DNA of 64,000 bases from Furcasterigmium furcatum. Lineage: Eukaryota > Ascomycota > Sordariomycetes > Glomerellales > Plectosphaerellaceae. The stretch lies in the NCBI GenBank assembly GCA_001599815.1, contig BCIA01000004.1, positions 2,940,082 to 3,004,081 on the forward strand. Direction: 5' to 3'. Position numbers and translations under genes: made by a program. The notes beneath the pieces were generated by a model. That model saw nothing but the letters and a program-made list of their open reading frames with translations. It was not told the origin of the DNA and did not search any database. Shown in pieces: positions 1-11,700 of this stretch (positions within the stretch are counted from its first letter, which is position 1; each line of letters opens with the position of its first letter).

Positions 1-560
1 ATGCCATCGGCACCGTTGAGTCCATTGATGCCGATGCCGTTGAGTCCATTGAGGCCATTGATGCCATTGACACCATCGACGCCGTTGAGTCCGTTGAGTC
101 CATTGATACCGACGCCGTTGAGTCCGTTCAGGCCATTGATGCCGATGCCGTTGAGCCCATCGACGCCGTTGAGTCCGTTGAGTCCGTTAATGCCAATGCC
201 GTTGAGTCCGTTGATACCATTGATGCCATCGGCGCCATTGAGTCCGTTCAGACCATTGATACCGATGCCGTTGAGTCCGTTCAGGCCATCAGCACCGTTG
301 AGTCCGTTGATGCCAATGCCGTTGAGTCCGTTGATACCATTGAGGCCATCGGCACCGTTGAGTCCGTTGATGCCGATGCCGTTGAGTCCATTGAGGCCAT
401 TGACACCGATGCCGTTTAGTCCGTTCAGCCCAATACCATTGAGTCCATTGGTACCGTCGGCCCCGTTGAGTCCGTTGAGCCCATCGACACCGTTCACCCC
501 GTTGATCCCAATGCCATTGAGTCCATTGATGCCGTTTGTGCCATCAGCGCCCGCCGGTCC
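1..560 (-). repeat. 9-nt period tandem repeat coding for Gly-X-Y triplets
   Basis: The DNA is a run of degenerate 9-bp units (plus-strand ccg-ttg-agt and variants) encoding GLN, GIN, GVN, GAD and GVD triplets on the minus strand. A two-residue step (GI or GV before the next Gly) recurs about ten times. Such repeats change length easily by slippage, so copy number probably varies between strains. Confidence 0.9.
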
Positions 561-2141
561 GGCAGCACCTGTGGCTCCAGTCGCGCCCGCAGGCCCAGCA
601 GCGCCAGCAGGTCCAGCAGGTCCAGCAGCGCCATCGGCACCGTTCAGGCCATTGACTCCGTTCTGGCCATCTCGGCCGATGCCATCTCTTCCGTCTCTTC
701 CATCTCTTCCTCCACCGCCTCCGGGGAAGCCTCCCCAAGGGAACCCACCGAACGGGGGCTGACCTCCCCATGGGAACCACCCACCAGAAGGAGGCTGGCC
801 TCCCCAATGATGTCCACCGTGTGGGGGCTGACCTCCCCAGTGATGGCCATCGTGTCTGGGGCCACCTCCCCAGCCACCCGACTTGTAGGATGCACGGAAG
901 CCAGCCACACCCGAGGATCCGAGAGAGCCGGAACCACTGCCGTGGTCGTTGCGGTTGCCTCCACGGCCGGAGAAGAGCATATCAACGATGCTGCCGATGT
1001 TGAAACCACCGCCGCCGCCGCCACCATGTCTGGCAGAAGAGCCCGAGTCAATATGGCCCAGACGAGTCCATCTGCCCGTGTCTCCGGAACCGCCACCGTC
1101 ACCGCCACTGGCACCGGCACCGGCAAAACGATGAGCATATCCGCCGCCAGTGGATGTGATGGACGCCCAGTTCGAGGCTTGCTGCTGTCCGCCACCGGGA
1201 AGCGCAGCACCTCCAAGCCTTGAAGCTTGCTGCTGGCCACCTCCGGGAGCCGCGGCGCCCCCAAATGCTGCAGCTTGCTGCTGTCCACCGCCGGGGACTG
1301 CGGCCCCTCCAACTCTTGCAGCTTGCTGTCCGGTGCCAGGAGACGCGGCCCCTGTGCCGATGGACTGCGCTTGGCCGCTTTTTCCGGCAGCGACACCGGC
1401 AGCGCTACCGGCAGCATTACCACCAGCTTGACGGAGGTTGGCGTTGCCGGCTTGATTCGCGATGGGAAGTTGGGGAAAGCACTTGACATCTATAGCACTG
1501 GTAAGCGGGAGTTTCGTTATTGCATACATGTAGGGTCTCTCCAATAGCTTACAAGGCACAAGGACCAGGTTCGTCGGGGTACAGTCATTGGGCTGGTCCG
1601 AGTCGGTGAAGACGGCAAGGACAGTGTTGTCCTTCGTAAGGCAGAAGCGGGCCTTTCCACCTGCGAAGGTGTCGTGCTGCCATTCGAGGGTACCGGACTT
1701 GAGCGAGAAGCCGTTGTTGATTTTCCCATCGGCGGCCGACTCAAGAAGCGGCTGGGACGTGACTCCCTCGACGGTGACAACCAGTTCGCCGTCGGCGTAC
1801 AGCTGACCACCAACCAGAGAGAAGAAGGTGGCAAATTTGCATTCCACGGAAGTGCCCTTGTGGAACAGGTACAAGGGAGTGTCCTTCTTTCTCTTCTGGA
1901 GTTTCTTGTCTCCCTGTATATCGAGCTGAAGGAGGAACTGGGGCTGGACGGGCTTGTCTACAGCACTATAATGATGATGACCATGAGTAATCTATTCGAC
2001 ATAGGCCATAGAATATAGTGAATGAAACGTATGAAAATTGCACACTTACTCAATGGCAGCCGGCTCCACTTCGCCGGGAGACTGGCCATTGATGCCGTCA
2101 AGGAGGAGGAGGAGCGTAGACAACTTAATGGCCCAACGCAT
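1..2141 (-). CDS. secreted collagen-like Gly-X-Y repeat protein (C-terminus beyond window)
   Basis: Exons read as 2141-2050, 1965-1553 and 1489 to the left edge, giving about 664 visible residues. The start MRWAIKLSTLLLLL is a signal peptide. Residues of about 30-170 form a globular domain ending in FCLTKDNTVLAVF...DCTP, resembling fungal DUF7908-type domains (resemblance only). Then come four GGQQQAA-type repeats of about 20 residues (about 1165-1340), a Gly-rich stretch, HHWGGQPP repeats, and a collagen-like region: first GPAGAAG triplets, then from about 560 to the edge GLN/GIN/GAD triplets with about ten Gly-X-Gly breaks. Asn sits mostly at Y and Pro is nearly absent, so classical hydroxyproline stabilisation is unlikely. 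It is probably an extracellular or wall-associated adhesive or structural protein; this is inference. Intron 2 (63 bp) is a multiple of three and open, so retention would leave the frame intact. Confidence 0.85.
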
Positions 2142-4609
2142 CTTGCCGTGTTGTGTAGATACGTACACTTGTTCAGTTGAAATTCAAGTTGGAAAATGAG
2201 TGTGTGAAAAGAGGGTAACGAGTGACGACGGGGAATAGTTTAGCGAGTGACAGTCCGCGCGAGCTTGAGATAACCAAAGGAGTGTGGTGTGCGTTGGCGA
2301 AAATAGAACGTTGATTGAGGCTTCTTTCACCAGACTTTAATAGCCCGTGGCTTCTTAGCGGCGTCTTCCGACGCGACATCGTGAATCTCTTGCAAGGCGA
2401 AGCTGCTTCACTTGACGCGTTGAAGTCGCTTCAAAAACGACAACACACTAAATAGTAGCTGGAATGTTCTCGTGGCATTCAGACCCTGCCTCATCTACTC
2501 ATGTCAACTGGAGAGGGGTGAAACCGTGAAACAATACCAGGGACCCCTTTAAAGTATTGACCCCGCAGGCTGGAGATGGAGCTTAGAATGTGTGCTCTCA
2601 GACATGAACAGAATGTCATAACAAACCGGAAAATTTAACCTCAAAATCCATAACCTAATGCTTTCAGATTATTACGTGCGCATCGCATTGCTTGGGGCGT
2701 TACGAGAATTGTCTACTGTAAGATGTCCGGTAGCTTCAGTTACCTACAGGCCTTCTAGTATGAAATCATTACAAGGGGCATGAAAATTTACAAGGTAACC
2801 CACGACCGCGTCTAGCAGACCGGGCTACAAGAAGGGCAGGGTGTGTGTCTAAGTCGACCCTCGTTGCTCGAACAAGCTTTCTTCGGGAGACTCTTACAAG
2901 GCCCGGAGACAAACTGCCGGGTCTCGATGGGCCTGTCTCAGTAGCCAGAATTCAGGCTTGAGACAACGTCACTGGAGGCGGTGAGACATTGCTTGCTGCC
3001 AGGCTGGTCCTTTGCGTGCCTCTACCTAGTGTGGAGAGACGTTTGCTGTGAAGCCAAGTATGGAGGGGGCAACGAGAAGTGCTGGTATTCTCCCCCCAGC
3101 CACTTTAGAGTTTAGGACATGTCAACTTGTCAAAGGTGTCATGTGACAATTTAGATACTTCGACAGACCTTTTGCAGCACCATGGTCCCAAGAATCAGGG
3201 AGTTGCAATTGAATGGCGTATGATGAGTTTGGAAATATACATGTAGGTAGGGCAGACCGCGATGGCTGCCCCCGAATTCCTCATTCTGAGATTTTAATCT
3301 CCATCGCGTCGCACAAGTTTCCGATCCAGCAAAGTGAGGCAATCAATGCAGTTTTGGAGGGGAGAAGCATAGGCCCAAGATACGCAGTGACATTGTCGAG
3401 CTTCCAGGTTCTCCCACCGCCGTCGCATTTGACCCTACAGACTTTCATTGACATGTTTGCTCGAATGCCTATAAGAAGCTCGCCTCGTCAATGAAAAAAA
3501 CGATCTTGAAGTACTTGAAGATCGGCCCCTTGGAACAGACACTTTGATACCTTGACACGTACTGTAGTCCTGGGAGCTAATACCCTGCTTTCTAGCACCT
3601 CCCGGTCAATCCCCAGCTTCCTTCCTGTGAGGCACGTAAGGGGCATACTCATGATCACGTTGGCGAATGTGTTAAGGTGACGATGCGGAATGCATGGTCT
3701 GCCGGCATAGCCGAATCAGTCTCCTCTAGCTCAATTGAGGCTTGAAACAAATACGATACTGGCCATAGTTGCGCACGGACTGAGAACGGTGGCTGATAAT
3801 AATTTCTTTTCGAGAAGAAGAATTAGTATCTAGCACTCGCGATCACACGACACTTCATTCCACAATTTTGCCCTCGTGGCTTAAGCCACGGACAGCAAAG
3901 CCAGGGGTACTAGAACCTAGAATGGCCACTTTCCAGCCATGGGGTTCACGTCCAAGGATGGCGATTGGGTGTGACCGTGTGGCTCACTTGAGTTTCGGAA
4001 CACCCGAAAACCCGCCGAGGTGGCGTAACAGGGAGGCCAACCGACAGCGCCATTTGCTTCTGGTCCCTTCAATCCATGCAAAGTACACGCTAGGAGACAA
4101 GCTGAGGCGGCCAGATGTCGGCGGCTTGTCTACGGGGTTTTCGGGTCTCAGAATGCTATGGCCGATTTATGATCAGTTCTAATCGCAGAGAGCAATATGA
4201 CACACCGTACGCGACACAACAGCCTAGAGCGAACCAGGCCGTCACTGGCGTTTTCATTTGCGATGCCACTCATGAATATAAGTAGATCAAGCTGTTCAGC
4301 ATCATCTTCATGGGCAAAAATAAGGACCCCAACCGTTGCCCATCCCGCAACCATGGTCATCTCATCAACAACAAGGTCCTCGAAGTAACAGAACCCCAAG
4401 ATGACCGGGTCTATTATTTCTCCAAGGAAATCAGACTGGAAGATCGCGGAGTGTCCGAGAATGGCGTCTCAGCGCCATCACCTCACTTTGACTATGAGGC
4501 AACCCGCGACATGCGCCGCGAGATATGTATCTAAGAGCTCATGGATTGCTAGGGCCCTCTCCCTTTTCAACAAGAACATGTTACGAGATATGAACCACGA
4601 GGTTTTTTC
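2142..4609. other. gene-poor spacer
   Basis: No convincing gene was seen. Short open frames occur on both strands around 3213-3494, 3868-4182 and 4148-4399, but they lack start context, splice partners or recognisable motifs. The first few hundred bases should hold the promoter of the collagen-like gene. Confidence 0.5.
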
Positions 4610-5420
4610 TCATCCTTTCCGCCATTTTCCCCAGCGATTTTCCGCCAAATTTAGCCAGCATTTCTTTCTTCTCGTGGCCCGCTCAACTTTTTCTAGGGCA
4701 GCAAGAACCTTTTCATCAAACTGCCTCAGCCCGACGACCGGTAATCTTTCAGGCGCATTAGCATACTTCTCCGGCTCGTACATGTCATACACAAATTGAC
4801 CCAACTGGCTTTTTGGGACATGGGCTAGGTCCTTCTTGTCCAAGACTGGGTCAACTGCCGTGACCGGGAAAACGGCGGCTGGGTAGTCAACGAGATTACA
4901 ATGTGAGGCACAGCCCCAGTAGCGAAGCTCTCCATGATGACTCGCTGCGCCAAACGATGGGGGGTAAATAATTACGTCAACGGCGCGTCCGTCGTCCTGA
5001 GCGGCTGTTTCTCGCCAAGCACTGGCGTAAGCCGCACACGGTACTCATCACGTTCAGTGCAGCACTGCCTGATCTCAGTCGGGTGGTGCCAGCGAGCTTC
5101 CCCTAGCAAAATAGGGAAACATGAACAACTTACCTCTCAGAACTCTTGCTGGGTCAGTTGTTTGACGCTGGCTGTTCATGGATGATGAACTTTGTGAGGG
5201 GAAGAGAAGGCGTATTCGACTGCTCAGGCAGGCCAAGTACCTCTTTTCCACCATCGCGCCAGTACAGAGAAGAAAGGATTTCCCAGCTCCTAGCGTGATC
5301 CAGGGGCTCGCTCTTCCGGTCGAAAACTGTCATTCCAGCGCGGCAACAAGCCTCCGAGACCTGCTTCAAGGCTGGCGGTATGTCCACACCATCCCACCAC
5401 GGCCCTGAGACTTGCAAGCC
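4610..5420 (-). pseudogene. 5'-truncated acetamidase-type amidase relic
   Basis: Read on the minus strand, the translation matches the C-terminal third of fungal acetamidase-type amidases: WWDGVDIPPALKQ, SWEILSSLYWRDGGKEVLGL, then LVDYPAAVFPVTAVDP, DKKDLAHVPKSQL, YDMYEPEKYANAPERLPVVG and DEKVLAALEKVERA. The N-terminal two thirds with the catalytic Ser-Ser-Lys segment is absent upstream of about 5420. There is an in-frame TGA where Trp is expected (near 5133), and at least one frameshift between about 4990 and 5040. A 5' splice site near 5125 still looks usable. It is not functional as an enzyme. The TGG to TGA change would fit C-to-T mutation such as RIP, but one site proves nothing. Confidence 0.75.
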
Positions 5421-5643
5421 TTTTGTCTAGGTACGGAAACTCACCCGGACCACCGAAAATAGCTGCAAATGAGGGAAATAATGCATTTCATTCAACGTAC
5501 ATCCTAAATATGAAGAGGTGGTCGATACTGGTCCCGGTCGATGTTGATGGGCTGGGCATTAATCGCGAGTGTATTTGTTCCACCTCTCCACTCCATTGAC
5601 TTACTTCTCTATTCACCCCGTATGAAGGTAGTAGAGAGTTCCA

Positions 5644-8125
5644 TCAACCTTGGAATGCCGGCGAATCAGTCTGCGATGAGTCCAGCTGCATCCAGATGTC
5701 CAGGAACGAAGTGTCCACGTACCCCTGACCCTCGCGCGCACGATCGAGCTGCTCGCTCTGCGCGAAGGTTGACAGCAGCGCCGGCGCAAGGGAGATGCCC
5801 ACATTTGATTCCTGGAAAAAGGCACCGAAATTGCCCATCGACGGCTGCGACGCCGTCTTGGCCTCGATGAACCTGCTCAGTACTTCGTAGAGTGGCTGAA
5901 AAACGCGCAGCTGCTTCGAAACAGCGGGGATGGTCTCGCGTATGCCCTCGATGGAGACGATCATTATTCGGAGGAGTTCGAGGTCGTCGAGGTTGTGCGT
6001 CTCGACCACGTTGCAGAGAATGATGATGAACGGTACGAAAGGGGAGCTGAGGAAAGCCCTGGAGGTATACGTTAGATATGTGACGTGCTGGGCAAATGGC
6101 GCCGGACCTGAACCGAACGCACCAGTGGAAATACATCTCCAAGAAGCTGATTTCGTGCTTCGCGAAGAGAGCGGTGCTTTGGTGGTGCTCTTTGAGCGCC
6201 TCTCGCGCATGGTGAATACACTCCTCATAAAAGGGAAGCCCGACGGCAAAGGGCTGGACGCCTCGGTAGATCAGGCACTTGAGCGCCAACCGGGAGACTT
6301 TATCAGCTCGTTGGAGGAGATTCGCTTCGTCGTCTCCAACGGCGCGGGCCATGGCTACATCGAACTGGTCCTGAGAGTAGTCAATAAGCTGTTGATGACC
6401 TACAACGGCAGTACAACGAACCTTTATGTCATCTTTCGCGTTGCAGTGGGCATCAAGTTCCTCCAGAAGCCCTCTCGCGTGGGCATATCTGACCTCTTGA
6501 GGCTGCTGTAGGGCCCTGGGGCTGTACAGCTGATCATACACCAGACCTTGGATGCGTGCAATCCCGACCCAAAAAGGTGCCACCTGGCTAGAGGCTGAGT
6601 TGACGCCTCTCAGCATCATCCTGTAGTCCTGCGGGATTTCAACGTCGCGTATCATGGAGCCGCGCCCGAGTCGCAGCGAAAGCATCTTGTCCGACATGTA
6701 GAGAACAACAAAAAGACGAGCTCTTCTTCTCGTCGACACCGACCGCTCCGGATCTTGCATGTGCGCCTTGTGGAATCCCAGGGACAGGCTCATACGAACT
6801 GCGACGCAGTTCAGATTCCATGCCAGCATGGGTCGGCACTTCTCGACACAAAAGTCAACCTGTTTCGTCAGTCGAGACTATCAGCGACTCTAGGGTGGAC
6901 CGTCGACTCACGGCCATTGACAGCGCCAAGATGTAGTCGAAACTGGTAGGTAAATGGAATGGGAGCCTGAAGATGGCCGTTTCGAGATCTCTGTGGCAGG
7001 CCTCCCCGTGCCTTTGAAATACCTTCTTTTGGGCTGGATCCTTCATTAAGAAGGCGCACTGGAAGAAGAGCGAGGCGATGCTGCTGAGGCCAATGATTTG
7101 CTCCGCCGCCGTCGGTTGGCTCGAGGAGTACACTTTGAGGAAGTACTCCTGGAAGTGAGCTGTTGACTCGAGCTCGAAGGTCCAGAAAGTGGCTGCATCG
7201 GGAGACCCTAGGGGAAAAGTCAACTAAAGAATGAAAACTCCACGTCTCTGCATTGACTCACCTTGCAAGATCTGCAGGCAGGTGAAGACGATGCTAGCCG
7301 GAGGCATCGATAGGCTTGGGAAAGCAAAGACCTGGTTCTGATCACTCTTGTTTGCCGATTCATCATGCCTAGGGGACAGCTCCTGGCCGACGACAGCTTC
7401 AAGAAACTTGGTAGCGAAGGCTGTGTGGGCGGACAGAGCCGAGTCTCCCTCGTACTCGGCCTCGGAGGGCTCCATCTTGTCGGCAGGTGTCGATTGAGTA
7501 GAGTCACAGGACATGGTGACGGTTGTTTCGGCCGGTGAGCGTTCGCGATGGGACAAGTAGGAGTTTGACGAGACCTGGCCAGCACCACCCTCCAAGAGAC
7601 GACAGATGGTATCGATTTTGCTGGACAGCTCGTCGATTTTGTTTTTGCTGGCAAGGATTGAGCGCACTACTCGGAGACTACTACCCTACGTGACTTACTA
7701 CAAAAGTGTCTGTGGTCGCTTGGGCCTCGGGCGAGGCTGCGCAGTGTAGTTGCACTGGATGCGCATGTGGACGCATCTCGAGCATGGATCTTGTCGGTCA
7801 CATCGAACCTGGTTAACTGTGTCAGCATGAGGGCAATCAAGGTGGTAATGGGAAGACGAGATCACTCAACCTTTCTGTTGCGGCAGTGGTCGCACTGGGA
7901 GTCGGGTGGAGGATGGCGTTAGACAGGGACGGACAGGGAGCCGAGGGGAGGCGAGGGGTCAGAGCTCACAGCCAGCTTCTGTATCGTTGTCCGAGCCGGG
8001 GCACCTGAAGTTGACTCATCCGCCACGTTCTCAATCATTGAGTCCCCCAACTCTTGCCCATGCTCGTCCTGCTCGTGCTCGTGGTCGAGCTCGGCATCGG
8101 AGAGGGCGGCAGAGGCCGGATCCAT
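5644..8125 (-). CDS. Zn2Cys6 fungal-specific transcription factor
   Basis: Seven exons: 8125-7970, 7894-7871, 7808-7699, 7647-7262, 7207-6912, 6859-6123 and 6058-5644, giving 707 residues. All joins keep the frame and use GT-AG introns of 51-75 bp. An acidic N-terminus (MDPASAALSDAELDHEHEQ) precedes the binuclear zinc cluster CDHCRNRKVRCDRQDPCSRC, a basic linker and a short dimerisation coil (KIDELSSKIDTICRLL). The middle region is the fungal transcription factor domain (RMSLSLGFHKAHMQDPE; RARLFVVLYMSDKMLSLRLGR). The first two cysteines lie on a 24-nt exon. The gene diverges from the ABC exporter starting at 8791, so regulation of that pump is likely but inferred. The end LDIWMQLDSS resembles the acidic/hydrophobic tails of this class. 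It acts in the nucleus. Confidence 0.9.
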
Positions 8126-8790
8126 GAGTGACGGAGAGGGAGGGGGCCGCCACGTAGCGAAGCCGAGACAGGGGCAGCACGGATCTGAGGTATGCGGAGG
8201 AAGGATGCAGGACGGGGCCTATGTTTGGTTGTTCCGGGGCAAGAAAATAGCATTTAAACGGGCGGGCGTCGAAGTCTTTCGGTCCGCGATGACTCGGGGG
8301 CGACCAAGCTCGGAGGCCGGACGACGACGGAATCCCGCTGTGGGGCGCTGTGGGTCCCTTCGCTGCGCTTGGCCAATCTCTGCCGGCTGCTTGATCAGAA
8401 ACGGAGCGTCGGAGCTGGACATGAGGACCGCGGTCAGTTACAACTCGACGAACAGTAAGAGATGCTAGGAACATTGATTGCGTGTTTATGGATCATGGAT
8501 CATGCACGGTGTTTAAAAGGTGCTCTGGCTGCAAGCTCGGCGAAGGCTTGCAGTAAGGAGGCGCTCTATGGCCTTTCTCACCCTCTCCGTTCTTGACTTG
8601 CCCTGCCGTCACTTTCGTAGGTCGTAGGAGACTCGCATTCACCTTCTTCTATCCCTTCTTTCTTCTCACGCTCCCTACACAACTCATTCCTCCCAACTCT
8701 ACTTGCGCGTGCTCATCGTCTCGGGCAATACCTCTTTGCTTCTGTGTTGCCCCTTTTCTGCAAGAATCAACTCCGAGTCGCGTTCCCATC
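8126..8790. promoter_or_regulatory. 665-bp divergent promoter between regulator and ABC exporter
   Basis: The stretch separates the start codons of the Zn2Cys6 regulator (left) and the ABC exporter (right). A CT-rich tract lies just upstream of the exporter (about 8575-8760), as is common near fungal transcription starts. No CGG-spaced palindrome was assigned with confidence. Open frames across it are shadows. Confidence 0.55.
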
Positions 8791-11700
8791 ATGCCAGTGG
8801 GGAGCTCTGTTGGGAATGTCCAGGCGGTAGAGCTGGAGACGATAGCCCAGCACCGTCCTTCCGACGAGCCACTGCACAAGGACAAGGAAGATGACGCCGG
8901 GCCACCTGACAATGGTGGTTTCTTTGTATGTCGAAGGGGATTCCTCGCGGATTTCAAGCCCAGGATCCATAGTAACTAGCTAACCATAACCCTGACCCAG
9001 AGAATCTTCAAGTACGGCAGCTCTATCGACCTAGTTTGCGAAGCCATCGGCATCACCGCTGCCATTGGATCAGGCGTCAGCATGGCACTCATCAACCTCG
9101 TTCTCGGACAATTCATCGACGTGCTCACCCGCGGCACCCAACCAAGCACAGATCTGTCCCCAGACTACATGGCTAACGTCACCAAGTTTTCGTAAGTCAG
9201 AAACGTCCCCGACTTCCAAGTCACTGCTTACCGTGATCCTACCAGTCTCTATTTTGTGTACATTGGTATCGCCAGGTTCGGCCTGACGTACATCTACTCG
9301 GCCATGATGACCTGGGTGGCCTTCAACATGACTCGGAATATCCGCGCGGCGTATTTCCGTGCCGCCCTCTCCCAGGAGGTCAGCTTTTTCGACAACGGTA
9401 CGGGAGGCTCCATCTCTGCGCAGGCGGTAACAAACGGCAAGCTCATCCAGACCGGCATCGGTGAGAAGTTTGGCCAGGTCTTCCAGGCAGTTGCGGCCTT
9501 CGTCGCCGCTTTCGTCATTGCCTTTATCAGCCAGTGGAAGCTTACCCTTATCCTGATCTCTATTGTCTTTGCCCTTCTCGTCATTATTGGAGCAGCCTCC
9601 TGGGTGGACTCCATGATCGAGCTCAAGGTAATCCAGATCAACGCCCAGTCGGATGCCTTTTCGGAAAACATCCTGGCAGGTATCAGAACGATCCAGGCTT
9701 TCAACCTTCGCCCGCGACTAGCACGCGAGTACGCCTCATTTAACCAGAAGGCGTTTGACACGGGCAAGGTCAAGAACTGGCTGTATGGCGTTATGTTTGG
9801 TGGGGAATACTTTGTGATTTATGCCGGCATGGGTCTCGCATTCTGGCAAGGTATCGCGATGATTAGCAGGGGAGAGGCCGAGAGCTTTGGACAAATCTTC
9901 ACGTAAGTTAAGCTCCCAACCAAGCACTGTACTAGGAGATCATGCTGACTTGTCGTTTCCAGCGTCTTGTTCTCTGTCATCATCGCCGCTTCGTCCATCA
10001 ACTCCCTCGCCCCTCATACTGTCTCCTTCAGCCGAGCGAGCACAGCAGCCAACGAACTCTTCGTCCTCATCGACAGGCAATCCGAGATCAATGCGTTCTC
10101 AGACTCTGGTCTCAAGCCAAAGTCTACCGAGGGCACGATCGAGTTCTCTGCCGTGAACTTTGCATATCCGACGCGGCCGAACAATCCCGTACTCCAAGAC
10201 TTCTCCCTCAGGGTCCCCGCGGGCAAGGTGACCGCGCTGGTTGGTCCTAGTGGCTCCGGCAAGAGTACAATCATTGGTCTCCTCGAGCGTTGGTATAATC
10301 CTATCTCGGGCAGTATCGAGCTGGATGGTGTCAAGCTCGACGCTCTTAACCTGACGTGGCTACGGACTCATGTCAGACTCGTCCAACAGGTAAGCAAGTC
10401 CCTGTCAAAACTTCCATTCCCTCTCCTCACACAACATAGGAACCCGTGCTCTTTAACGGAACCGTGTTTGAGAACATCGTCTATGGACTTGTCGGTACGA
10501 AATGGGAATCGGCGTCCAAGGAGGAACAACTGGAACTGGTCAAGCAGGCAGCCATCACCGCCTTCGCCGACGATTTCATCCAGCAGCTTCCTCAAGGATA
10601 TCATACACGGATCGGCGAGAGGGGGGGTCTCCTCTCTGGCGGCCAGAAGCAGAGGGTCGCCATCGCGCGCAGTATCATCTCACAGCCTAAGATCTTGCTC
10701 CTTGACGAAGCCACCAGCGCCCTCGATCCCCATGCAGAGGCCATTGTCCAACAAGCCCTCGACAGCGCCTCAAAGGACAGAACGACTATCGTTATCGCGC
10801 ATAAGCTGAAGACCATCCGCAATGCAGACAATATCGTTGTTCTGTCCTCTGGCAGGATCATCGAACAGGGCTGCCACGAAGAGCTCCTGGCGAACGGTGA
10901 CACCTACTCCAGGCTCGTTAAGGTGCAGGACCTGTCACCGGCAGGCCGCGAAGATGCCTCTGAGGAGATCCAGAGCGACGGGGCTGCCGAAGACATCGAA
11001 AGGACCAAGTCTCTGGCGACGAGGTATGACACCCACGAAGCGAATCAACTGTTGGCATTGAAGGACCGGGAAGACTTCGACCTTCACCCCAAGACTGCAC
11101 TACCCCGAACAATCGTCAAGCTTGTGCTCTCATCTTGGGACCTGCGCTGGTGGTACCTCATTGTCTTTATCACGTGTGTAATGGGCGGTAAGTGTCTCTA
11201 CTGACCTCGTTTGATAGAGAGCCATGCTAATGACCCAAACCCTCACAGCTGCGGTGTATCCCGGTCAAGCCTTTCTTTTGGCCAACGTCTTGGACCTGTT
11301 CAGTTCTCCAGACATGGAGCAGCAAGGCAACTTTATATCTCTTATGTTCTTCGTCATGGGCCTTGGATGCCTTGTCGTCTACTTCATCATGGGCTGGGCA
11401 ACCAATGTCATCGCTCAGGTACGCAGGACCTTGGCGTAAACCGGGCGCATCTCCTTCGATCTGGCACGACATGCTGACGAGCCTCTAGCACATCAACCAA
11501 CGCTTCAGAGATGATATTTTCAATGGCCTGTTGAGCCAGGACCTCCGATTCTTCGATCGTGCGGAAAACACCGTCGGGGCTATGAACAGTCGCCTATCCT
11601 CTTACCCCGCGGCCATCTTCGAGCTCATGGGGTTCACCATCGCAATCGTCTTAATATCGGTCATCAACATCGTTGCCTCTAGTATCATCTCAATCGCCAT

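Noticed and set aside
1..762. Long plus-strand open frame of Met/Pro/Leu/Ser repeats
   Set aside because: It is the mirror of the minus-strand Gly-X-Y repeat, which is joined by good splice sites to a signal peptide and a domain.
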